Positions 9,089-17,233 of a stretch of DNA of 64,000 nt are shown one piece after another. Source of the stretch: Rhodanobacter sp. C03. GTDB lineage: Bacteria > Pseudomonadota > Gammaproteobacteria > Xanthomonadales > Rhodanobacteraceae. Each line of letters opens with the position of its first letter. Within the stretch, counting starts at the first letter, position 1. Location of the stretch: positions 496,001-560,000 of the forward strand of contig NZ_MUNT01000006.1 of assembly GCF_002001175.1 (NCBI RefSeq), written 5' to 3'. Made by a program: the position numbers and the translations under genes. The notes below the pieces were generated by a model that saw only the letters and a program-made list of their open reading frames with translations, was not told where the DNA came from and ran no database searches.

Positions 9089-10135
9089 TCAGTCGAGAAG
9101 CCGGCGCAGTGTATCGATGGAATTCCGCGGATGATGCCCGCGGCGCAGTTGATGAACGCCCAGCTGCATCATCCGTTGTTCGAAGCAATGCCAGCCAGGC
9201 TGTCCGGAAGCATATGCCTGATCGGCGCGCAGCCGTGCGGCGATTTCATCGCCGGGAACCGGGCTCAACAAGGCATCAGGGTCGCCGGCCAATTGACCGG
9301 AAACGAACACCGCGCCGACCAGCTCCAGCGGAGCTGTCGCGAGCCGGCCATGGCCTAGTCGCAAATCGGCTTCGAACTTCTCGACCCCGCTGCGACGGCG
9401 GATGATCGGTGCCTGATTGATCCAGCGCCGGGTTGCATCGTCATCGATGAAACGCAACGCATCGGCTTGCAAGTGCAGGTAATTGGCGACGCCGGTGGCG
9501 AGCATGTTTTCCGGCTGCACGAAGACCGCGTCTTCGGCGAGAAAGTCCAGCCCCTGCAGAAGGCTGTGCAAGGCCAAGCTCGATTTTCCCGAGCCGCTCG
9601 CCCCCAGCAACAGGATGCCACGCCCCTGCCAGCCGACGCAGGCGCCATGCAGAGGAACCAGGCCCAGTCCGCGCGTCGCCAGGGTGAAGACGGCAAATTC
9701 GATGAGCTCATAGCGCAGGTGATAGGGGTGACCGAGCATGTCCTCCGACGACACTACGAGAGCGTGGTGTTGTTCGGGTGCCAGCACCACATAGTTCTCC
9801 GCGTCCATCACGCCGCAGAGCAGGCCGGCGCCGGATTGCACTCGCACCGGTGGTGGCTCGTCAGTGTTCGGCGAAACCTGCCGCGGCAACAGGCGCAGCT
9901 CGATGCGGAATTCCGGTGCGCCTGTCGGCAGATGGTGTGACGGCAGGCCGCCATAAGCGGCCTCGACCAGATCCAGCAGCGCCTCACTGGTGCTTTCGAA
10001 GCGGAAGCATCCGCCCAGGATCTGCCGGCACACAGAGATGCGGCGACCGATCGAGCGCTCGCAAAAAGGGTCCGCACCGGCGTCTGTAACGCCGGTGCGG
10101 AAACCAGGGCCATCGTCGTCGATCAAAAGTTTCAA
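9089..10135 (-). CDS. HPr kinase-like P-loop protein in a glycan locus
   Basis: The 348-aa protein carries an HprK-type C-terminal core: PLHGACVGWQGRG, Walker A GASGSGKS (178-185), then LDFLAEDAVFV, where HprK proteins have their conserved acidic segment. The N-terminal 150 residues are variable, as in the HprK-related kinases often found with PqqD-like and nucleotidyltransferase-like genes in polysaccharide or exosortase loci. The protein lacks the phosphotransferase-system context of true HPr kinase, and no HPr or PqqD gene is seen nearby. Its target is unknown. Motif copy 2 lies about 50 nt upstream. The divergent neighbour is the radical SAM operon. Confidence 0.8.
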   Translation of the reverse strand: MKLLIDDDGPGFRTGVTDAGADPFCERSIGRRISVCRQILGGCFRFESTSEALLDLVEAAYGGLPSHHLPTGAPEFRIELRLLPRQVSPNTDEPPPVRVQSGAGLLCGVMDAENYVVLAPEQHHALVVSSEDMLGHPYHLRYELIEFAVFTLATRGLGLVPLHGACVGWQGRGILLLGASGSGKSSLALHSLLQGLDFLAEDAVFVQPENMLATGVANYLHLQADALRFIDDDATRRWINQAPIIRRRSGVEKFEADLRLGHGRLATAPLELVGAVFVSGQLAGDPDALLSPVPGDEIAARLRADQAYASGQPGWHCFEQRMMQLGVHQLRRGHHPRNSIDTLRRLLD

Positions 10136-10187
10136 CCGTCTGATTGCCGGGCGCCGTACTGCGCGAATGCGAAGGGAGTGGACCCGT

Positions 10188-10215
10188 AGGTGCTTCTTTG
10201 GCTGGAAAAGGTTGC
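10188..10215 (-). promoter_or_regulatory. shared ECF-like promoter motif, copy 2 (HPr-kinase-like operon)
   Basis: On the minus strand GCAACC (10215-10210), 16 nt, then GCACCT (10193-10188). It points at the gene starting at 10135. Copy 3 lies on the opposite strand 49 nt away, forming a divergent promoter pair. Confidence 0.7.
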
Positions 10216-10263
10216 GTCAATGGCAGTTTGTCGCGCCTGGCATCCGAATATTTTTCGCACCAG

Positions 10264-10291
10264 GCAACCGAAGCTGGCCGCCGCGGCACTC
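10264..10291 (+). promoter_or_regulatory. shared ECF-like promoter motif, copy 3 (radical SAM/sulfotransferase operon)
   Basis: GCAACC (10264-10269), 16 nt, then GCACTC (10286-10291). The six bases around the second block (GCACTCACG) match the copy before the ECF sigma gene except for one base. It points at the radical SAM gene starting at 10385. Confidence 0.72.
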
Positions 10292-10384
10292 ACGTCCAGT
10301 CAACGTTGATCGTTGGAGCCGGCACGCCGGCCCGGCGCTGATGCGTTGGCGCAGCTTGCCCCACGGCTTACGAGACCCTTAGCG

Positions 10385-11896
10385 ATGCTGAATATCCAGG
10401 TTGGCCACTCCTACTTCCTGAGTTACGACCGGAAGCAGTGGGAGCGCGGCAAGCCCTATCCCCCGCTCGCCACGATCCAGGTCGCCGCGCTGCTGAGGGA
10501 GATGGGCCACGCCACCAGCCTGTTCGACGCGATGCTGGCCGACGGTGTCGAGGACTATCAGGCATCCCTGCAGGTCGCGCGACCGGACGTGGTCGTCATC
10601 TACGAGGACAACTTCAACTACCTGACCAAGATGTGCCTTAGCCGCATGCGCGAAGCGGCTTGCCAGATGATCGTCGAGGCGTGTGCCCACGGCGCCCGGG
10701 TGATTGTTGCGGGCTCCGACGCCTCGGACCACCCGGACGCTTTTCTCGCAGCGGGCGCCGATGCCGTGCTGATCGGCGAAGGCATCGCGGCGTTGGTCGA
10801 ATTGATCGAGCGGCTGGACCTCGATCCGGATATCGCCACCTCGAACTGGACATCCGGCATCCCTGGTGTGGCAACGCTGGTGAATGGACAGACGCAGCTG
10901 ATGCGCATGGGCGCACAGCCGCCGGATCCGCGACTGATCGGCCAGCCTGCATGGGACTTGGTCGATATCGAACGCTATCGCAGGATGTGGAAGGAACGGC
11001 ACGGCTATTTCAGCCTCAACATGGCGGCGTCGCGTGGCTGCCCTTTCCGTTGCAACTGGTGCGCCAAGCCGATCTGGGGCAACCACTACAAGCAACGCGG
11101 CCCGCAGGACATCGCCGCAGAGATGTCCTATCTGAAACAGACCTTTCGGCCCGATCACATCTGGCTGGCCGACGACATCTTCGGCTTCCACGTCGACTGG
11201 GTCACCGAGTTCGCCGAGCATCTGCGCGCTGCCGACGGATCGGTGCCGTTCACCATCCAGACCCGCGCCGACCTGATCAGCGAACGCATGGCCAGCGCGC
11301 TCGAGCGGGCCGGGTGCGCAGAGGCCTGGATTGGTGCAGAGAGCGGCAGCCAGCGCGTATTGGACGCGATGACCAAAGGCACCAAGGTCGCCGACCTGAT
11401 TGCCGCCCGCATGCGTTTGGGTGAGCACGGCATCCGCGTGGGTTTCTTCATTCAGCTTGGCTATCTGGGCGAGCAACTGGCCGATCTGCTGGCCACCCGT
11501 GAACTGGTCACGCAGGCCGCACCGGACGACATCGGCGTCAGTGTTTCCTATCCGCTGCCTGGCACGAAATTCTATGAGCGGGTCAAGGCCCAGCTTGGCG
11601 TAAAGACGAACTGGCAGGACAGCGATGACCTGGCCATGATGTTCCGCGGCGCCTACGACTCGGACTTCTATCGTCGTGTGCGCGACCTGCTGCATGAGCA
11701 AGTCACCCAGCAGCAAGCGAAGGCGAACATGGAGCCGGAGCGTTACCGCCAGGATGGTGCGGCGCTCGATGCGCGATGGGATGCGTTGATCGCCTGCGAG
11801 CAGGCGCACCGTACCGAAGACGCCACGGCGCCACTCACCACGACGCAAGACAGTCCCCAGGCGCCGCGTCATGCTGCCACCGCTCAAAACCGTTAG
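10385..11896 (+). CDS. B12-binding-domain radical SAM protein
   Basis: This is a 503-aa protein. Residues 1-150 form a Rossmann-like domain as in cobalamin-binding radical SAM enzymes (RVIVAGSDASDHPDAFLAAGADAVLIGEG). The radical SAM core has the cluster motif C219-x3-C223-x2-C226 (ASRGCPFRCNWC) and the later segments IWLADDIFGF and WIGAESGSQRVLDAM. The classic DxHxxG cobalamin ligand motif is not visible, so B12 binding is uncertain. Relatives methylate or rearrange unactivated carbons. The start at 10385 fits the family N-terminus (MLNIQVGHSYFL). It heads an operon, overlaps the next gene by 26 nt, and has motif copy 3 upstream. Confidence 0.85.
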   Translation: MLNIQVGHSYFLSYDRKQWERGKPYPPLATIQVAALLREMGHATSLFDAMLADGVEDYQASLQVARPDVVVIYEDNFNYLTKMCLSRMREAACQMIVEACAHGARVIVAGSDASDHPDAFLAAGADAVLIGEGIAALVELIERLDLDPDIATSNWTSGIPGVATLVNGQTQLMRMGAQPPDPRLIGQPAWDLVDIERYRRMWKERHGYFSLNMAASRGCPFRCNWCAKPIWGNHYKQRGPQDIAAEMSYLKQTFRPDHIWLADDIFGFHVDWVTEFAEHLRAADGSVPFTIQTRADLISERMASALERAGCAEAWIGAESGSQRVLDAMTKGTKVADLIAARMRLGEHGIRVGFFIQLGYLGEQLADLLATRELVTQAAPDDIGVSVSYPLPGTKFYERVKAQLGVKTNWQDSDDLAMMFRGAYDSDFYRRVRDLLHEQVTQQQAKANMEPERYRQDGAALDARWDALIACEQAHRTEDATAPLTTTQDSPQAPRHAATAQNR

Positions 11897-13085
11897 AGAG
11901 GGCTTGCGCCGCACCACCGAGGCGCTTGCCGTGGAACTGGAGCAGCCAGGCATCGCAACGCCAGAGTGGAGCGATCTCGAATGGCGGCTGGCTGCGGCCG
12001 CCGCCGCCGCACACGGCGTGTCGCCGCTGCTGTGCAAATCTTCACGGTGGCAAAATCCGGAATGGAGAGGGTTTCTAGAGAGTCAGCGCGAACACGTCGA
12101 GCTTCGCCATCGACGCATCGCGTCATTGCTGGAACGCATCGACGCCAGCGCCCGTGCCGCCGGACTGGCCATCGTCGCCCTGAAGGGTTCCGCATTGCAT
12201 GCCATCGGCGTCTACGTGCCGGGCGAGCGTCCGATGGCCGACATCGACCTGCTGGTCCGCGAAAACGACGCCGCGCCGGTGATCCAGTTGCTGCAGGACC
12301 TCGGCTATGTGGAGTCATTCGTGCAGTGGAAGCATCGGGTATTCAAACCGGCGACAGGCCAGCCCGCAGCAGGATTGGGCGAACACCGCGACACGCCGGT
12401 CAATATCGAGTTGCATACGCGCATCCAGGAGCGGCTGCCGATATCCGCCGTCGACATCACCGGACGAATCTATCCGCAGGAGCCCACGCCCGGCTTGAAT
12501 CCGTATCCGTCGAACGGCGCCTTGATGAACCACCTGCTGCTGCATGCGGCCGGGAACATCTGTGGCCGCAGCCTGCGCCTGCTGCACCTGAACGACATCG
12601 CCTTGCTGGCCGGGCGTATGACCACTGACGACTGGAATGTCCTGTGGGATGAGCATGCGACCGACGCTCCATGGTGGGCACTGCCGCCGCTGCGCCTGGT
12701 TGCGCGTTATTACAGGAACACGGTCCCCGTAGCCGTGCTCGCACGCCTGGAGCGCGACTGCCCTGCTCTGCTGCGAACAATCTCGCGCCGCCAGACCCTG
12801 ACGCAGGTTTCGTGTTCGGATTTGTGGCTACACGCGCTGGCCGGAATCGAATGGTCCCGTTCTGTCCGCGAAGTCGGGCGCTACGTCAGGAATCGTGTCA
12901 GGCCTCCTAAGGAAAACATCAAGGAGCGTGCCGATATGGTGCGGACGCAGTTCTGGCTGCAGGGGCAAAGCTGGGTCAGACAGAACCAGGGTCGGCGCAT
13001 CCTGACCTTGCTCACCCGACCGGTGCCGCGCATGGATACCTTGTTCGTCGTACGTGCAGCACTGGAGTCGCCGGGGCTTCGGTGA
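11871..13085 (+). CDS. nucleotidyltransferase-family protein (NTP_transf_5-like)
   Basis: The 404-aa protein contains the signature IVALKGSALHAIGVY followed by ERPMADIDLLVRE, the KG and D-x-D region of the NTP_transf_5 family (PF14907) of DNA-polymerase-beta-like nucleotidyltransferases. These proteins recur beside HprK-like kinases, asparagine synthetases and exosortase or polysaccharide genes; their reaction is not established. The start overlaps the radical SAM gene by 26 nt, implying translational coupling. Pairing with the divergent HPr-kinase-like gene at 9089 repeats a known association. A role in modifying a glycan carrier or a peptide is possible but not shown. Confidence 0.8.
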   Translation: MLPPLKTVREGLRRTTEALAVELEQPGIATPEWSDLEWRLAAAAAAAHGVSPLLCKSSRWQNPEWRGFLESQREHVELRHRRIASLLERIDASARAAGLAIVALKGSALHAIGVYVPGERPMADIDLLVRENDAAPVIQLLQDLGYVESFVQWKHRVFKPATGQPAAGLGEHRDTPVNIELHTRIQERLPISAVDITGRIYPQEPTPGLNPYPSNGALMNHLLLHAAGNICGRSLRLLHLNDIALLAGRMTTDDWNVLWDEHATDAPWWALPPLRLVARYYRNTVPVAVLARLERDCPALLRTISRRQTLTQVSCSDLWLHALAGIEWSRSVREVGRYVRNRVRPPKENIKERADMVRTQFWLQGQSWVRQNQGRRILTLLTRPVPRMDTLFVVRAALESPGLR

Positions 13086-13758
13086 CAGGACATCAGCCAA
13101 TGAGTTTGTCAGCAAGGTAGTCGACGACGTGCATACCGGAGAGCAGTACCACCACTTCATGCTGGCCTCGCAACGGGACCGGATAGTACGCGACAGCTTT
13201 CAGAAGATCGCGCTGGATCTGCTGCCCGAGGGAGCAGAAGTACTCGATTTTGGTGCAGGTACCGGCATTGATGCGAAGGCTTATGCCGCTAACGGGCACC
13301 TGACTTTCGTGTATGACCCTTCGGAAGCGATGCGCGCGCACCTGGCGCAGTATTGCCACAACGAAATCGCCCAAAAAACCATCGTCGAGATAGCCTCGCC
13401 GCTCGCCTGCAAGGTGCAGGCAGTCACGGCGAATTTTGCAGTCCTCAACCATTTCGCGGATCACACGACGCTTTTTGAAGAGTTGTCGCGCGTGGTCCAC
13501 CAGGGTGGTTTTGTGCTGGCCAGCATGCTGAACCCTTACTACCTCGGTGATGCGCGTTACAGCTGGTGGCGTGCGAATATCATGAATCTTCTACGACGTG
13601 GTCACTACGCTATCCCAAGTGAAAGCCGCATCCATCGTTTCACGCCACGCGTCGTGGCGCGGTCAGCTACACCGTATTTCCGTCTGGAACGCCTCATTCC
13701 GCGTGGCTTCGGGTTGGCTACCGATCTCTACATGTTCCTGCTATTCCGGCGGGTATGA
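13054..13758 (+). CDS. class I SAM-dependent methyltransferase
   Basis: The protein of up to 234 aa has the SAM-binding motif I EVLDFGAGTGIDAKAYA, then FVYDPSEAM (motif II acidic position), and AVTANFAVLNHFAD preceding VVHQGGFVLASMLN (post-motif III). This is a Methyltransf_11/25-type fold acting on a small molecule or sugar. The start is uncertain: GTG at 13054 overlaps the preceding gene by 32 nt, and GTG at 13129 is an alternative. One base separates its stop from the next ATG, so it is translated in the same operon. Its substrate is probably the glycan or intermediate handled by the neighbouring enzymes. Confidence 0.8.
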   Translation: MQHWSRRGFGDRTSANEFVSKVVDDVHTGEQYHHFMLASQRDRIVRDSFQKIALDLLPEGAEVLDFGAGTGIDAKAYAANGHLTFVYDPSEAMRAHLAQYCHNEIAQKTIVEIASPLACKVQAVTANFAVLNHFADHTTLFEELSRVVHQGGFVLASMLNPYYLGDARYSWWRANIMNLLRRGHYAIPSESRIHRFTPRVVARSATPYFRLERLIPRGFGLATDLYMFLLFRRV

Positions 13759-13759
13759 G

Positions 13760-14683
13760 ATGTGGAAGGACTGGATAAGGCCATTCGTGCGTCCACTGCC
13801 GCAATGGTCCACGGTTGCCGTTGCCCCTCCACAGCAGGTGGTCACCGCCACCTTGCGTTGGGACGGCCATTCGGCCGATGTCACCGCGGACCACACCGTG
13901 GCTTCGCTCGTGCCGCTCGTGATCGCGACCAGTCTTGATGCCGGCCCACGTCCGGTACTCGAGTACCGCAATAACACTACCGGAACGCTGCTTGGCGTTT
14001 TGCATCTGGCGCAGATGGCGTCGGTCGCTTCCGAAACGACAGCCATCACGCTCTACCACGTCGCAGCTGGCGGGCACCGCTGTCTCGGCTGGCCGTTGCG
14101 CTCGTGGAACGCGTGGCTTCAGAACCGCCTCATGCGGAAAAATCGCGCGCCGCACCACTTCGCACCGGAGCCTGCCGCGGTACAGCAGCTCATGATCGCC
14201 TATCTTTGTCCGCGACCGGTCGTGCTTGTCTCTGTCGACGCACCAGGCCACCAGAATATCTTCCCGATGGACTTGATCGGCCCGCTGGAGCGGAGCGGAC
14301 TTTTTTCTCTCGCGCTACGCAGCACCAGCGCTTCCGTGTCCGTCATGCGCGAAGTGCGCCGGGTTGCTCTGTCCGGCATCCCTGCGCCGATGAAGGCCGT
14401 CGTTTACAAGCTCGCCGAGCATCACAAGCACCCGCTCCAAGACTGGAATGCGTTGCCGTTTCCTGCTCGACCGTCGCGGGAATTCGGCATTCCCGCCGTT
14501 GCTGCGGCGCTGCGCATTCAGGAGTTGAGCATCGTGCATAGTCAGGATGTCGGTTCGCACACGTTGTTCCTCGGCCGCATCGTCTCCGACGAAAAACTGG
14601 CGGAAGGTACCCAGCTGCACCACACGGCAGGCTTTCATCAAGCGTACCGTCGCCGGCACGGCATACCGCTTGCAGAGGTCTAA
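13760..14683 (+). CDS. flavin reductase-like, FMN-binding split-barrel protein
   Basis: The 307-aa protein begins MWKDWIRPFVRP one base after the methyltransferase stop. The C-terminal half matches the flavin reductase-like domain (PF01613): LCPRPVVLVSVDA, NIFPMDLIGPLE, SLALRSTSASV, and a HxLFLGRI-like segment near the end. The domain binds FMN and normally reduces flavin with NAD(P)H or supports a partner oxygenase. The N-terminal 140 residues (repeated beta-like stretches such as VTATLRWDGHSADV) are not recognised. No oxygenase partner is seen in the window. In this operon it may supply electrons to the radical SAM enzyme or to an unknown redox step; that is inference. Confidence 0.75.
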   Translation: MWKDWIRPFVRPLPQWSTVAVAPPQQVVTATLRWDGHSADVTADHTVASLVPLVIATSLDAGPRPVLEYRNNTTGTLLGVLHLAQMASVASETTAITLYHVAAGGHRCLGWPLRSWNAWLQNRLMRKNRAPHHFAPEPAAVQQLMIAYLCPRPVVLVSVDAPGHQNIFPMDLIGPLERSGLFSLALRSTSASVSVMREVRRVALSGIPAPMKAVVYKLAEHHKHPLQDWNALPFPARPSREFGIPAVAAALRIQELSIVHSQDVGSHTLFLGRIVSDEKLAEGTQLHHTAGFHQAYRRRHGIPLAEV

Positions 14684-14803
14684 CCGACTGCGCTCCGCGG
14701 ATCCCGGCGCCCGTGAGCGCTGCTGACAGGCAACAAGAGCGGTGAGTGAATAGCGTGGAACATATCCGTATCAACCAGGCCACCGATCCTGAGAAGCGAT
14801 CCC

Positions 14804-16021
14804 TTGAATATTGTCGATCTTGAGGCACAACTCGATCAGCAGCTGCAAAGGCCACGCGTCACGAATCTGGACGGCGTGCGCCAGGCCGCCACAGCTTGGT
14901 CTCATGCTGTGTGGTCGTTTGCCGAGTCGACCGGCCCTGCGATCCTCACGGCGAGCGAGATCGAGCACGCGTTCGCCATCGCGCGTCAGCCCGTGTTCGT
15001 CTTCGGCGCTCATCGTAGCGGCACAACGCTGGTACGCGATCTGCTCGACCACCACCCCGCCCTCTCCGTGCTTCCTGCCGAAGGCACCATGCTCACGAAT
15101 TTCGCGTGGCACCTGAAGCGACTGGAGCCGGATGGCCGGATGCGATTCTTCGGCTGCGAATGGTTGCGCAGGCTTGCCAACCCGATCAACCAGCACCCCT
15201 ACTGGCTGCTTGGCCGCTCGTCGTCAGAAGGTTCGCCGTACGTTGAATTCGCACGTGCCCTGCTGGCTTGGTGGCCGCTGGTCGAAACGCGGCTCGGACC
15301 GCGCACGACGTCTTGGCCGCTGGTCGCGACCGCGCTTGCCTATGCGCATTGCACGTCAGGGTTCCGCACTGCGTCCCCCTTGGAGCGATGGGTCGAGAAA
15401 ACACCCACGAACGAACGCTTCCTGGCGCGCCTGATGGCCGAATTTCCCGAGGCAAGACTGCTCCACGTCATCCGCCATCCTTTCGCGGTCTACGCATCAA
15501 GCCGTCAGGCCGTACGGAATTCCGGCCTTGCATCGAGCGAAGAGAGTCGGATCCTGCGTCAAATGCGTTTGTCGTACCGGGAGGCGGCCAGTCGTCACGT
15601 TCGACCTGCGTCGGGTTCGTACTTGCTTGTCCGCTATGAGGATCTGCTTGAAGACACGGCAGACAGTGTCCATCGGATGGCCTCTTTTCTCGGAATCCAG
15701 CCGCTGCCCATCATGATGCAGCCAACCGCGAACGGCATTCCCACGTCGAGCAACAGCTCTTTTGATACCCATGTGGTGGCAGGGAAATTGAACCGCCGGC
15801 CTGCGGATGATGCGTTCAATGCGCTCACTCGACGCGATCGCGAGCGATTGAGTGCGATGTTGGCCGACGATGCCGGAAAGCTCGGCTATCCGTTGGCGCC
15901 GCTGCCTGCGTTGCGCCGACAATTGTTGCAGATCCGGATACGCGCTGGCTGGATGGCCGATCGCTTCAGGGCACGCTGGGTCCGGTTCCTTTCCGCGCAC
16001 CCGAGGCAACGTGGGCTCTAG
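14804..16021 (+). CDS. PAPS-dependent sulfotransferase
   Basis: This is a 405-aa protein. VFVFGAHRSGTTLVRDLL (about residues 64-81) is the 5'-phosphosulfate-binding loop, and LLHVIRHPFAVYASS (about 219-233) is the 3'-phosphate-binding motif of the Sulfotransfer_1/3 families. It should transfer sulfate from PAPS to a hydroxyl or amine, here probably of the glycan made by this locus. The start is TTG at 14804 with GAGAAG upstream; it lies 120 nt after the previous stop in a gap where no terminator is visible. It ends the plus-strand operon, convergent with the GT4 operon. Confidence 0.85.
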   Translation: MNIVDLEAQLDQQLQRPRVTNLDGVRQAATAWSHAVWSFAESTGPAILTASEIEHAFAIARQPVFVFGAHRSGTTLVRDLLDHHPALSVLPAEGTMLTNFAWHLKRLEPDGRMRFFGCEWLRRLANPINQHPYWLLGRSSSEGSPYVEFARALLAWWPLVETRLGPRTTSWPLVATALAYAHCTSGFRTASPLERWVEKTPTNERFLARLMAEFPEARLLHVIRHPFAVYASSRQAVRNSGLASSEESRILRQMRLSYREAASRHVRPASGSYLLVRYEDLLEDTADSVHRMASFLGIQPLPIMMQPTANGIPTSSNSSFDTHVVAGKLNRRPADDAFNALTRRDRERLSAMLADDAGKLGYPLAPLPALRRQLLQIRIRAGWMADRFRARWVRFLSAHPRQRGL

Positions 16022-16135
16022 AGTCTTCTACTTTGTCGCTACCGCGATGGCCAGCCTCTGCAGAAAGTAAAAGTGCGGCCGGCGCAGCAGGCTCGACGGG
16101 ACCCGTGAGCCATGACGAAAAACAGAGCTCTGCAC

Positions 16136-17233
16136 TTAGATAAATGTCATTCGATACAAAGTCTGAAGGGCTTGAACGGTGTAATCGGCGTCCTCCAGGA
16201 TCGCGCGATGCTGCGCTTCCTCGGCCATTCGGAGCCGTAGTTCCTCATTGGCAAGCACCTGATGGATGGCATTCGCCAATGCATCCCAGTCCTTGACGGG
16301 CACGGCCAGCGCCGCCGAAGGTGACCACTCCACGAAATGCCCGACCGCTGTACCGACCGCAGGCACGCCTGCCACCGCGGCTTCCAGCAGGACCAGCGGG
16401 CCAGCCTCATGCAACGAAGACATCACCAGCAGATCGGCGGACTCCATCATCGGGCGCAGTTCGCGCTGGGTCTTGAATCCATGAAACCGCACGTGGTGTT
16501 CCAGTCCAAGCTGGCAAGCCAGCCGCTGCATCTCGCCCTGCAGTGTGTCCTCGCCGACGATGTCCATCTCGAATTCCAGTCTCTTCCCGGCCAAAGCTGC
16601 CAGTGCCCGCAGTAGCGTCGGCTGATCCTTGACGCGGTTGAGGCTGGCGACATGGATCAGCCGCGCCCGCTTCGCGTGGCGTTCACGCGGCGCGAGCGGC
16701 GCCCATGCCTGCAGGTCGACGCCGAGTGGCACGCGCTGCGCCTTGAGTCCGAGCGCCTGCAGCGAATCGATGATCGGCGCACTGGCTGCTGTTATGGCGT
16801 CGGCGCCGCGCAGCACGCATGCCTCGCGCAACCGCCCTTTCCATTTCCGTCGTCCGCCATAATCGATTTCGTGCAGGGCAACCAGTTCGCCGCCGGCGAT
16901 ATGCACCAGGCTCGGCAGCTTCAGCATCTTTGCCGCAGCGACGGCGACCAGGCTGCAGGAACCGGAGAAGATCGCATGAACCAAATCGAATGGCGCGCGG
17001 CGATGTTCAGTGCGAATCGCAGCAATCGCGCGTAGCCGGGTCCAGTTGTCGCCGATGTTGTGCACGGTGGCTCCGGCGAGTTCCCAGCGGCCCGCTACCA
17101 CCTCCTGGTGCAGCGCGAAGACATGCACGGAGTGCGTACGCGCAAGCCGCTCGATCAGTGCCAGCAACACTGGGATAACACGGAATTCGCCGGTGCGATC
17201 CACACCACCCGGAACCACCAGCGCGAGCTTCAC
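16136..17233 (-). CDS. GT4-family glycosyltransferase
   Basis: The 365-aa retaining glycosyltransferase has a GT-B fold. The N-terminal domain opens MKLALVVPGGVDRTGEFRV. The C-terminal nucleotide-sugar domain has LIHVASLNRVKDQPTLLRA, FHGF and HEAGPLVLLEAAVAGVPAVG, which contains the E-x7-E motif. It adds one sugar in the cytoplasm during repeat-unit synthesis. The start overlaps the stop of the upstream GT4 gene by 4 nt (ATGA), so the pair is translationally coupled. It is the last gene of the minus-strand operon beginning at 22735. Donor and acceptor are unknown. Confidence 0.88.
   Translation of the reverse strand: MKLALVVPGGVDRTGEFRVIPVLLALIERLARTHSVHVFALHQEVVAGRWELAGATVHNIGDNWTRLRAIAAIRTEHRRAPFDLVHAIFSGSCSLVAVAAAKMLKLPSLVHIAGGELVALHEIDYGGRRKWKGRLREACVLRGADAITAASAPIIDSLQALGLKAQRVPLGVDLQAWAPLAPRERHAKRARLIHVASLNRVKDQPTLLRALAALAGKRLEFEMDIVGEDTLQGEMQRLACQLGLEHHVRFHGFKTQRELRPMMESADLLVMSSLHEAGPLVLLEAAVAGVPAVGTAVGHFVEWSPSAALAVPVKDWDALANAIHQVLANEELRLRMAEEAQHRAILEDADYTVQALQTLYRMTFI

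Noticed and set aside
6415..16021. Idea of a ribosomally made peptide (RiPP/lasso-type) cluster because of radical SAM, ABC exporter, HPr-kinase-like and nucleotidyltransferase-like genes
   Set aside because: No short precursor gene, PqqD-like recognition element, protease or asparagine-synthetase-like cyclase was found in the gaps, so only a glycan or metabolite role is kept as a possibility.
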